A stretch of 59,430 bases of DNA from Streptomyces sp. CT34. GTDB lineage: Bacteria > Actinomycetota > Actinomycetes > Streptomycetales > Streptomycetaceae. Position numbers and translations under genes: made by a program. Of this stretch, positions 52,947-59,430 are shown one piece after another (position 1 is the stretch's first letter; each line of letters begins with the position of its first letter). The stretch covers positions 6,364,622 through 6,424,051 of the forward strand of contig NZ_KN708638.1 of the NCBI RefSeq assembly GCF_000805335.1, in the 5' to 3' direction. The notes under the pieces were generated by a model. That model searched no databases. It worked only from the letters and a program-made list of their open reading frames with translations, and was not told the DNA's origin.

Positions 52947-53500
52947 GCCAGTCCCCTCTCGGTGAGCAGCGCGTGGAGTGCCGCCGCGGACTCCCGCACG
53001 GTCTGGGTGTGCGACTCGATCCGCAGGTCGGGCGACCCGGGCGCCTCGTACGGGTCGTCCACGCCGGTCAGGCCGGAGATCTCACCGGCTGCCTGCTTGG
53101 CGTAGAGCCCCTTCACATCGCGCTCGGAGCAGATCTCGACCGGGGTGGCCACATGCACCTCCAGATACGCGGTCCCCTCGCTCTGGTGGCGCTTGCGCAC
53201 CGCCTCGCGGCTGTCCGCGTACGGCGCGATCACCGGCACCAGGGCCTTGACGCCGTTGCTCGCCAGCAACTCGGCGACGAAGCCGATACGTTGGACGTTG
53301 GTGTGCCGGTCCTCGCGGGTGAATCCGAGGCCCGCGGAGAGGAACTCGCGGATCTCGTCGCCGTCGAGCACCTCGACGCGGTGGCCCTCGCCGCGCAGCC
53401 GGCCGGCCAGCTCGCGCGCGATGGTCGTCTTGCCCGCGCTCGGCAGACCGGTCAGCCAGATCGTGGCGCCCGTCATCTGTGTCTCCAAGAACTCCGCCAT
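52943..53500 (-). CDS. cysC: Adenylyl-sulfate kinase
   Basis: A 185-residue P-loop kinase: ATIWLTGLPSAGKTTIAREL, LDGDEIREFLSAGLGFTRED, RIGFVAELLASNGV and VIAPYADSREAVRK. It phosphorylates APS to PAPS. ATG 53500 overlaps the cysH stop (ATGA). Its coexistence with an Fe-S-type CysH is noted separately. Confidence 0.95.
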   Translation of the reverse strand: MAEFLETQMTGATIWLTGLPSAGKTTIARELAGRLRGEGHRVEVLDGDEIREFLSAGLGFTREDRHTNVQRIGFVAELLASNGVKALVPVIAPYADSREAVRKRHQSEGTAYLEVHVATPVEICSERDVKGLYAKQAAGEISGLTGVDDPYEAPGSPDLRIESHTQTVRESAAALHALLTERGLA

Positions 53501-54189
53501 CAGTGCAGTCCGCACTCGGTCTTGTCGCTGCCGGCCCAGCGCCCGGCCCGCGCGTCCTCGCCCGCCAGCACCCGCCGGGTGCAGGGGGCGCAGCCGACGG
53601 AGGCGTAGCCGTCCGTCAGCAGCGGGTTGGTGAGCACGCCGTGCTCGGCGACGTACGCCTCCACGTCCGCCTGCGTCCAGCGGGCGATCGGGGAGACCTT
53701 CACCTTCTGCCGCCGGGCGTCCCAGCCGACGACCGGGGTGTTCGCCCGGGTCGGCGACTCGTCCCGGCGCAGCCCGGTCGCCCACGCGTCGTAGCCGGTC
53801 AGGCCCTCTTCGAGCGGCTTGACCTTGCGCAGCGCGCAGCACAGGTCGGGGTCGCGGTCGTGCAGCTTCGGCCCGTACTCGGCGTCCTGCTCGGCCACGG
53901 TCTGACGGGGCGTCAGTGTGATGACGTTGACGTCCAGCACCGCCGCCACCGCGTCCCGGGTGCCGATGGTCTCCGGGAAGTGGTAGCCGGTGTCCAGGAA
54001 CACCACGTCCACGCCGGGGAAGGCCCGCGAGGCCAGGTGCGCGACGACCGCGTCCTCCATCGAGGAGGTGACGCAGAAGCGCGGCCCGAAGGTTTCCGCG
54101 GCCCACCGGAGGATCTCCGGGGCGGGCGCGTCCTCCAGGTCGCGGCCCGCCTCCTCGGCGAGCCGCTGCAGGTCGGTTGCGGTGGTCAC
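53500..54189 (-). CDS. cysH: APS/PAPS reductase with [4Fe-4S] cysteine motif
   Basis: A 229-residue reductase from GTG 54189 (GGAGG six bases upstream). SSMEDAVVAHLASRAFPG and FLDTGYHFPET are substrate-binding; DLCCALRKVKPL and GCAPCTRR give the CC...CxxC cluster of APS reductases; KTECGLH at the end has the catalytic Cys. It reduces APS (or PAPS) to sulfite with thioredoxin. Confidence 0.94.
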   Translation of the reverse strand: MTTATDLQRLAEEAGRDLEDAPAPEILRWAAETFGPRFCVTSSMEDAVVAHLASRAFPGVDVVFLDTGYHFPETIGTRDAVAAVLDVNVITLTPRQTVAEQDAEYGPKLHDRDPDLCCALRKVKPLEEGLTGYDAWATGLRRDESPTRANTPVVGWDARRQKVKVSPIARWTQADVEAYVAEHGVLTNPLLTDGYASVGCAPCTRRVLAGEDARAGRWAGSDKTECGLH

Positions 54190-54377
54190 GGGGTACCTCC
54201 GTCGGAAGCGGCAGGGGCGGAGCCGGTGGCTCCGGGAGCCAGCAGGCCCAGGAACGTCAGCCGGAACGCCCGGCTGCAGGACCGGCATTCCCAGGCCCCG
54301 TGGCCTTCGTCCTCCGAAGGCCACAGGTCCTCGTCCCCGCAGTACGGGCAGTAGAACGGCGCGGCACGCTCGCTCAC
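54186..54377 (-). CDS. Small zinc-ribbon protein of the sulfite reductase locus
   Basis: A 63-residue protein: FYCPYCGDEDLWPS and WECRSCSRAF carry two CxxC pairs, a zinc ribbon or rubredoxin-like knuckle. Its TGA overlaps the cysH GTG. A protein of this size occupies the same place between sulfite reductase and cysH in other Streptomyces; it may help reductase assembly or electron flow, which is untested. Confidence 0.85.
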   Translation of the reverse strand: MSERAAPFYCPYCGDEDLWPSEDEGHGAWECRSCSRAFRLTFLGLLAPGATGSAPAASDGGTP

Positions 54378-54408
54378 GATGCCTCCCGCCGGGTCTCGGC
54401 GCGTTCGC

Positions 54409-56103
54409 TCACTTCAGCGCACCCTCTTCGGCGCGCGCCGCCCAGGTGGCGAACCGCTCGCCCGCCGTGCGCTGTTCCTGGAACCTGCGCAGCACCCGCT
54501 CGACGTAGTCGGGCAGTTCGTCGGCGGTGACCTTCAGGCCGCGGACCTTGCGGCCGAAGCCGGGCTCCAGGCCCAGCGCGCCGCCCAGGTGCACCTGGTA
54601 GCCCTCGACCTGGTTGCCGTCGTCGTCCAGCACCAGCTGGCCCTTGAGGCCGATGTCCGCGACCTGGATGCGGGCGCAGGCGTTCGGGCAGCCGTTGAGG
54701 TTGATGGTCAGCGGTTCGTCGAAGTCCGGGAGGCGGCGCTCCAGTTCGTCGATCAGGGTCGCGCCACGGCCCTTGGTCTCCACGATCGCCAGCTTGCAGA
54801 ACTCGATGCCGGTGCAGGCCATCGTGCCGCGGCGGAACGGCGAGGGCCTGACCTGGAAGTCCAGCGCCTCCAGTCCGGCGACCAGCGGGTCGACCTGGTC
54901 TGCCGTCACATCGAGGATGATCATCTTCTGCTCGACGGTGGTCCGCAGCCGGTCGGAGCCGTGCGCCGCGGCCAGCTCGGCGATCTTGGTCAGGGTGGTG
55001 CCGTCCACCCGGCCGACGCGCGGTGCGAAGCCCACGTAGAAGCGGCCGTCCTGCTGCCGGTGCACGCCGACGTGGTCCCGCCACTTCTGCGCGGGTTCCT
55101 CCGGCGCCGGGCCGTCGACCAGCTTGCGCTTCAGGTACTCGTCCTCCAGCACCTGGCGGAACTTCTCCGGGCCCCAGTCGGCCATCAGGAACTTCAGCCG
55201 GGCGCGGGTGCGCAGCCGCCGGTAGCCGTAGTCGCGGAAGATCCCGACCACGCCGGCCCAGACGTCGGCGACCTCGTCCAGCGGCACCCAGGCGCCCAGC
55301 CGCTGCGCGAGCTTGGGGTTGGTGGACAGGCCGCCGCCGACCCACACGTCGAAGCCCGGCCCGTGCTCGGGGTGCACCACGCCCACGAAGGCCACGTCGT
55401 TGATCTCGTGGACCACGTCCTGGACCGGCGAGCCGGAGATCGCGGTCTTGAACTTGCGCGGCAGGTTGGAGAATTCCCTGCTGCCGATGTAGCGCTCGTG
55501 GATCTCGTCCACGGCGGGGGTGCCGTCGATGATCTCGTCGGCGGCGATACCGGCGACCGGGGAGCCGATGATCACGCGCGGGCAGTCGCCGCACGCCTCG
55601 GTCGTGGACAGCCCCACCGACTCCAGCTTCTCCCAGATGGCGGGCACGTCCTCGATGCGGACCCAGTGCAGCTGGATGTTCTGCCGGTCGGTGATGTCGG
55701 CGGTGCCGCGCGCGTACTGCTCGGAGACCTCGCCGATGGCGCGCAGCTGCGGCACGGTGAGCCGGCCGCCGTCGATGCGCACCCGCATCATGAAGTACTT
55801 GTCGTCCAGCTCCTCCGGCTCCAGGATCGCGGTCCTGCCGCCGTCGATCCCGGGCTTGCGCTGGGTGTAGAGGCCCCACCAACGCATCCGGCCGCGCAGG
55901 TCGTTGGGGTCGATCGAGTCGAATCCGGACTTGGCGTAGATCGTCTCAATGCGTGTCCGCACATTGAGACCGTCATCGTCCTTCTTGAACTGCTCGTTGC
56001 CGTTGAGTGGCGTGAAGTGACCAACGGCCCACTGGCCCTCGCCGCGGTGGCGTCCGGCCTTGCGGCGGGTCGTGGCGGAGGGACTGTCAGGGTTGGCGGC
56101 CAT
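54409..56103 (-). CDS. sirA: Siroheme-dependent sulfite reductase (ferredoxin type)
   Basis: A 564-residue nitrite/sulfite-reductase-family enzyme from ATG 56103 (AGAAGGA upstream). Cys430 and Cys436 (ACTGIEFCK) with Cys472 and Cys476 (NGCPNAC) bind the [4Fe-4S]-siroheme pair; RQNIQLHWVRIEDV and TTVEQKMIILDV are the two homologous half-repeats. CGDCPR (Cys171/174) and Tyr79 correspond to the Tyr-Cys pair described in Mycobacterium SirA. The sulfur-gene context favours sulfite over nitrite. First gene of the operon. Confidence 0.94.
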   Translation of the reverse strand: MAANPDSPSATTRRKAGRHRGEGQWAVGHFTPLNGNEQFKKDDDGLNVRTRIETIYAKSGFDSIDPNDLRGRMRWWGLYTQRKPGIDGGRTAILEPEELDDKYFMMRVRIDGGRLTVPQLRAIGEVSEQYARGTADITDRQNIQLHWVRIEDVPAIWEKLESVGLSTTEACGDCPRVIIGSPVAGIAADEIIDGTPAVDEIHERYIGSREFSNLPRKFKTAISGSPVQDVVHEINDVAFVGVVHPEHGPGFDVWVGGGLSTNPKLAQRLGAWVPLDEVADVWAGVVGIFRDYGYRRLRTRARLKFLMADWGPEKFRQVLEDEYLKRKLVDGPAPEEPAQKWRDHVGVHRQQDGRFYVGFAPRVGRVDGTTLTKIAELAAAHGSDRLRTTVEQKMIILDVTADQVDPLVAGLEALDFQVRPSPFRRGTMACTGIEFCKLAIVETKGRGATLIDELERRLPDFDEPLTINLNGCPNACARIQVADIGLKGQLVLDDDGNQVEGYQVHLGGALGLEPGFGRKVRGLKVTADELPDYVERVLRRFQEQRTAGERFATWAARAEEGALK

Positions 56104-56499
56104 GGGTGTACGTCCTTCTGGGCGGCTCAAAGGGGGTGCGGACGGAGTGCGCGGCACCCCCTGCGGCCTGTGCGGACACACCGAAGCGCGGCGCGTGGGC
56201 ACGCGTCGGCGGTGATCTGCGGGTCGGGAGGGTGCGCGCGTCCGCGACGATGGGGACGGCGTGGAGCGGTGGTGCCAAGTGCTGTCCGGGTGCGGAGGGG
56301 TCAGGACCCCTGATCGTGCGGCGTCAGCCTGCCCGACAAATGGCGCTGGACATGCGGCCGAGGTCGACGTGCCGCCGACTCACCAAGGCAATTCCAGCTC
56401 TGGACATGACCGAAGCGTGGCACGGCGTTCTCCGGCCAGTCCACCGTTATCCAAAATATGGACACAGGTGTCCTGAATGACGAGACGATGTGGCCTCGG
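56104..56499 (-). promoter_or_regulatory. Promoter region of the sulfur locus with 6-2-6 palindrome
   Basis: No gene is seen here. GGACAC-AG-GTGTCC (56460-56473) is a perfect palindrome next to an AT-rich TCCAAAATATGGA element (56450-56462). They lie upstream of sirA and downstream of the GNAT gene and are the best operator candidates for the assimilation operon. Confidence 0.45.
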
Positions 56500-57090
56500 T
56501 CACTTTGCGGCCGGTGTGCGTGGTCCGGCATCCGGCCACGGGCCGGGCATCGCGACCTCGGGCTCCTCGGTCGCCTTCGTCCCGTACACCCGGAAGCCGC
56601 GCCGCTCGTAATTGGCCCGCGCGTGCGGCCCGTCGTCGGTGCAGGTGTGCAGCCACACCCGCTTCGTCTCCGCCCGCTCCGGCCACCGTTCGGCCAGGTC
56701 CCAGGCGCGCGCCGTCCCGTACCCGAGCAGATGCCCGCCGATCCGCCGGCCCCGGAACGCCGGCAGCAGCCCGAAGTAGGCGATCTCCACCGCCCCCTCC
56801 GGCTGCGGGTCCAGCTCGATGAAGCCGGCCGGCGTACCGCGCTCGTACGCCACCCAGGTCTCCACGCCCGGCCGCGCGAGGTGCTCGGCCCACCGGGCGT
56901 ACGGCCAGGCCAGCCGGTCGGTCCACAGGATGTCGCCGCCGACCGCCGTATAGAGGAAGCGGCTGAATTCGGGCGACGGTACCTCGGAGCGGACGATTCG
57001 CACCTCCTGCTCGGCGGGCGGCTCCGCGGTGGGCGCGAGGTCGGCCGGCGAGGTCTGTTCCAGGTACCAGGTGGTGACGCGGTGGCTCAT
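56500..57090 (-). CDS. GNAT-family N-acetyltransferase
   Basis: A 196-residue acetyltransferase. TWVAYERGTPAGFIELDPQP (beta4), EIAYFGLLPAFRGRRIGGHL (Q/RxxGxG/A acetyl-CoA loop) and VWLHTCTDDGPHARANYERR with GFRVYGT complete the GNAT fold. Substrate unknown. Stands between sirA and the GAF regulator on the same strand as both but with its own spacing. Confidence 0.85.
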   Translation of the reverse strand: MSHRVTTWYLEQTSPADLAPTAEPPAEQEVRIVRSEVPSPEFSRFLYTAVGGDILWTDRLAWPYARWAEHLARPGVETWVAYERGTPAGFIELDPQPEGAVEIAYFGLLPAFRGRRIGGHLLGYGTARAWDLAERWPERAETKRVWLHTCTDDGPHARANYERRGFRVYGTKATEEPEVAMPGPWPDAGPRTPAAK

Positions 57091-57196
57091 GGGGCCAGCA
57101 CATCACACCGCCGGCGGCGGGGCGCGCCCCCTGCCCGAGGCGGGCCCGCGCCCCTGCCGCGCCGGGCCGCCCGGCACCGCCCGGGCCGTCGCCACA

Positions 57197-58585
57197 TCAC
57201 GGAACATCCGGTCCAGGTGGTGGGACACAGGCGCCGCCCGCGAGTCCGTCGCCCCGGCGGGCCGCCAGTACCGCGGGCGCCGTGGAGTGCGGCAGCAGAT
57301 CCAGGAGCCGGGGCGGCAGCCGCAGCTCCACCTCCACCCCGTCCGCGAAGCGGTACGGCCGGTGGGCCAGCACCCCCGCCAGATGACGGCGCAGCCGGGA
57401 CAGCTCGGCGCGCACCGTCACCGTACGGCCCCCGTCGCCGAACAGGTCCCGGGCCAGCTCGGCGGCGGTGCGTCCGCGCGGGTGCGCGGCGAGCAGGAAC
57501 AGCAGCTCGGCATGGCGCGGGGACAGCGCGTGCGACCAGCTGCCGGCCGGACCGGCGACGGTGACCGCCGGGCCGTCCCGCCCGCCGACGTCCAGCACCA
57601 CCCGGTGCGGCTGCGGCGACGGCTCCGGCCGGCCGAGCCGGATCAGCCAGCCGCCGGGCAGCGGCTCCCGGGCGCACATCCCGTACCGCGGCAGCCACAG
57701 CGGCCCGGCCGCCGGTGTCTTCGGCAGCGCCACCCGGTCCGGCGGCGTCATCCCGGTCACCGCCGCCGTCCAGCCGTTGGGGTCGACGGCCAGCGCCCGC
57801 CCGCCGATCCGCGCCAGCACCGGCGCCGCGCTCGACCGCAGCCGCTCCAGCGACGCGTGGTGGCGGGTGCGCAGCTCGCCCTCGGCGAGCCGGGCGACCG
57901 CGGAGACCAGCGAGAGTGTCGTGGGATGGAAGGAGTGGGCCGGGCCGCTGATGTCGACGGTGCCCAGCAGCCGCCCGTCGCGCGGGTCGTGCAGCGGCGC
58001 GGCGGCGCAGGTCCAGCCGTGGTGGCTGCGCAGGAAGTGCTCGGCGGAGTGCACCAGCACCGGGGCGCGGGCCACCAGCGCGGTGCCGATGGCGTTCGTG
58101 CCGACGAACCCCTCCGTCCAGTCGGCGCCCTTGTCGAAGCCCAGCCGGTCGGCCATCCGCCGGATCGGCGCACTGCCCTCCCGCCACAGCACCCGGCCCT
58201 CGGCGTCGGTGACCACCATGATCTGCTGCGCGGCGTCCGCGGTGGGCAGCAGCCCGCCGCTGAGCACCGGCAGGATCGACGCCAGCTGCGAATGCTGCCG
58301 CCGGTGCTCCAACTCGGCCACGGACAGCGGCTGCTGGGCGCGCACCCGGTCCGGGTCCACGCCCGAGCCGAGCACCCGGCGCCAGGATTCGCCGATGACC
58401 GTGCGGGGCGCGTCGCGCACCGCGTCGGACGGCGGCTCGCCGGTGAGCGCCGCCTCGTGGACCACGGCGAGCCGCCGGGCCGTCTCCCGGATGTCCTGGG
58501 CCGACCGGACGGCGCTCTCGACCGGTCTGTCGTGTGACCGATCGGTCGTCCGCCCACCGGTGCCCTCGATCGGTCCGTCGCTCAC
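57197..58585 (-). CDS. GAF-domain transcriptional regulator with C-terminal winged helix
   Basis: A 462-residue protein; I choose GTG 58585 (VSDGPIEGTGG) with GGGGAG upstream over the GTG at 58633. Residues about 90-260 are a GAF sensor (MVVTDAEGRVLWREGSAPIR, GTNAIGTALVARAPVLVHSA, HSFHPTTLSLV). The C-terminus has LSPRHAELLFLLAAHPRGRT, AAELARDLFGDGG and TVRAELSRLRRHLAG, a winged helix. It resembles Streptomyces AcoR-like activators, normally next to an aldehyde dehydrogenase operon, which is absent here. Confidence 0.85.
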   Translation of the reverse strand: MSDGPIEGTGGRTTDRSHDRPVESAVRSAQDIRETARRLAVVHEAALTGEPPSDAVRDAPRTVIGESWRRVLGSGVDPDRVRAQQPLSVAELEHRRQHSQLASILPVLSGGLLPTADAAQQIMVVTDAEGRVLWREGSAPIRRMADRLGFDKGADWTEGFVGTNAIGTALVARAPVLVHSAEHFLRSHHGWTCAAAPLHDPRDGRLLGTVDISGPAHSFHPTTLSLVSAVARLAEGELRTRHHASLERLRSSAAPVLARIGGRALAVDPNGWTAAVTGMTPPDRVALPKTPAAGPLWLPRYGMCAREPLPGGWLIRLGRPEPSPQPHRVVLDVGGRDGPAVTVAGPAGSWSHALSPRHAELLFLLAAHPRGRTAAELARDLFGDGGRTVTVRAELSRLRRHLAGVLAHRPYRFADGVEVELRLPPRLLDLLPHSTAPAVLAARRGDGLAGGACVPPPGPDVP

Positions 58586-58668
58586 GCCGCTCCCCGCTGT
58601 GCCTGTCACCCGGTGTGTCCATCGTGCCGTCACCGGCCTTCCGGGGCACGGGCATTGGGAAGATCCGC

Positions 58669-58686
58669 TGCAACGGGGTGCAACGG
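58669..58686. promoter_or_regulatory. Direct repeat TGCAACGG x2, period 10
   Basis: TGCAACGG at 58669-58676 and 58679-58686, about 85-100 bp upstream of the GAF regulator start and 200 bp upstream of the adenylate-kinase-like gene. One-turn spacing in a divergent promoter region suggests a regulator binding site, possibly autoregulation. Confidence 0.4.
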
Positions 58687-58881
58687 TTGTGGCCTATGAC
58701 GCCCTGCGGGGAATCTGGTTCCCGCGGCCGATGGCGACCCTCTCCCACGCCTTGAGGGCGCGGGGCGACCCGCCGCCGGAGGTTTCGCCGGTCACCCGTC
58801 GGAGAACCCGCCGGCTGCCCGCCGAGGACGCCATCGGCCGCACCGCGTCGCCGGCACGGTGTGGGGGAGGGGGCTTTCACC

Positions 58882-59298
58882 ATGGTGGCCGCCGCCCCGC
58901 GTGTCGTGGTGATCGGGGTCAGTGCGGGAGGCCGTATCGCGCGGGCCGCCCGGCTCGCCGCGCACTACCGGGTCCCGCGGCTGACCGCGGTCGACGTACT
59001 GATCAGGCGTCAGCCGCTGCCCGCCGGCGGCTATGTGATCGACGGCGCGCCGCAACTCCTCGACCGGGTCGCGCGCTTCGGCGGTCCGCTGCCCGCACCG
59101 GCCACCGCCGACCTCGTCGTCCACCTGCGCGAGACGGGGCAGGACGGCACCGGCGACGCGCTGCGGGTGATCCGCTACTACGAGGCCCGCGGGGTGCTGG
59201 TCGGCTTCCGGCCGGACGCGCCGGACGCGGAGATCATCGTGGCCATCGACGCGGCGCTGCGCGGGCGCACCGCGCCGGACCCGCCGCGGTGGCCCTGA
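58882..59298 (+). CDS. Adenylate-kinase-like protein with degenerate P-loop
   Basis: A 138-residue protein from ATG 58882. VVVIGVSAGGRIARAARLAA aligns with the GxPGxGKGTQAxRLA start of adenylate kinase but lacks the P-loop Lys and the following Thr/Ser. VPRLTAVDVLI, GGYVIDGAPQLLDRV and RVIRYYEARGVLV match later adenylate-kinase landmarks (STGDLLR, GFxLDGFPR, YY..RGLL). The NMP and LID inserts are absent. It probably cannot phosphorylate nucleotides and may be a binding or regulatory protein. Frame ends at TGA 59296-59298. Confidence 0.6.
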   Translation: MVAAAPRVVVIGVSAGGRIARAARLAAHYRVPRLTAVDVLIRRQPLPAGGYVIDGAPQLLDRVARFGGPLPAPATADLVVHLRETGQDGTGDALRVIRYYEARGVLVGFRPDAPDAEIIVAIDAALRGRTAPDPPRWP

Positions 59299-59430
59299 GA
59301 CCGGGAACGGCGCCGAGTCGGCGCGGCACCGCTCCCTGACACCGGCGCGGCGGCGGTGCTCCCCCGACCCCGTCCCGCCGGGGCCGACTGCTGACGGCTC
59401 CGGCGGCCGGCGGGGAACCGCCGCCGCGCC

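Noticed and set aside
54379..56313. 644-codon open frame opposite the sulfite reductase gene
   Set aside because: Antisense to sirA with complete cofactor motifs; composition is that of a shadow frame.
57468..59339. 623-codon plus-strand frame over the GAF regulator and the kinase-like gene
   Set aside because: Overlaps two better genes, no ribosome-binding site, low-complexity Arg/Ser/Pro content.
1..59430. tRNA genes, rRNA, CRISPR arrays or riboswitches
   Set aside because: Read both strands for cloverleaf ends, regular spaced repeats and cobalamin/SAM-type boxes, especially near the integrase remnants and the sulfur operon; none was convincing.

Overview
This window is chromosomal DNA from a high-GC actinomycete, almost certainly a Streptomyces. 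Codons end mostly in G or C, GTG starts are frequent, and typical genes are present: an Lsr2 paralogue, a PASTA-less Pkn kinase, an LAXTG-anchored surface protein, replication-relaxation and integrase remnants, and a GAF-type activator. No rRNA, tRNA or CRISPR array was seen. The window joins a decayed, transfer-rich accessory region (about 1-46 kb) to a conserved housekeeping sulfur-assimilation locus (46.6-56.1 kb).

Region by region. 1-2.5 kb: the 3' end of an aminoglycoside-phosphotransferase-like gene, then two integrase 3' ends around a conserved small gene. 2.7-5.4 kb (minus strand): a compact three-gene unit made of a 53-residue peptide ending in a Cys- and Trp-containing tail, a membrane HTTM (SdpB-like) domain fused to an alpha/beta-hydrolase, and an SdpA-like protein. 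This resembles the Bacillus SDP peptide-toxin maturation system but with an added hydrolase, and is one of the two most interesting loci. 5.7-14 kb: remnants (TnpB, a frameshifted Ser/Thr kinase, pieces of a giant exoprotein, a terpene cyclase) mixed with small intact genes (lsr2 paralogue, His-rich membrane protein, secreted C15-peptidase homologue). 14.1-26.1 kb (minus strand): eleven tightly packed co-directional genes forming a biosynthetic cluster without PKS or NRPS: a cystathionine-synthase-type PLP enzyme (frameshifted in a G8 run), double OsmC protein, prephenate-dehydratase-like protein, HIBADH/imine-reductase-like enzyme, two paralogous nucleotidyltransferases, Dabb protein, ornithine/lysine-type N-hydroxylase, amidohydrolase, PLP aminotransferase/lyase and MFS exporter. 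A divergent GalE-like epimerase plus radical SAM enzyme (26.6-29 kb) may belong to it.

29-46 kb: IS256 fragment, DUF429 protein, a processive GT2 glycosyltransferase, then a 13.3 kb block bounded by two direct copies of a 1.08 kb segment (GT2 3' end plus sirohydrochlorin-chelatase 3' part). The left copy sits beside an intact GT2 and a truncated chelatase; the right copy has a truncated GT2 and an intact chelatase. That is the footprint expected from Campbell-type integration of a circular molecule, and a replication-relaxation (plasmid/ICE) gene lies directly at the left junction. The block carries a TetR/MMPL efflux pair with small membrane proteins, a winged-helix regulator, an ALF-repeat surface protein, an amidohydrolase, and IS5, SDR and exoprotein debris.

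46.6-56.1 kb (minus strand): sulfite reductase, zinc-ribbon protein, CysH, CysC, CysD, CysN, a sulfonate-type ABC transporter (binding protein, ATPase, permease) and sirohydrochlorin chelatase. Together they import organosulfur compounds, activate and reduce sulfate to sulfide, and supply the siroheme iron-insertion step. 56.5-59.4 kb: a GNAT acetyltransferase, a GAF/winged-helix activator and a degenerate adenylate-kinase-like protein.
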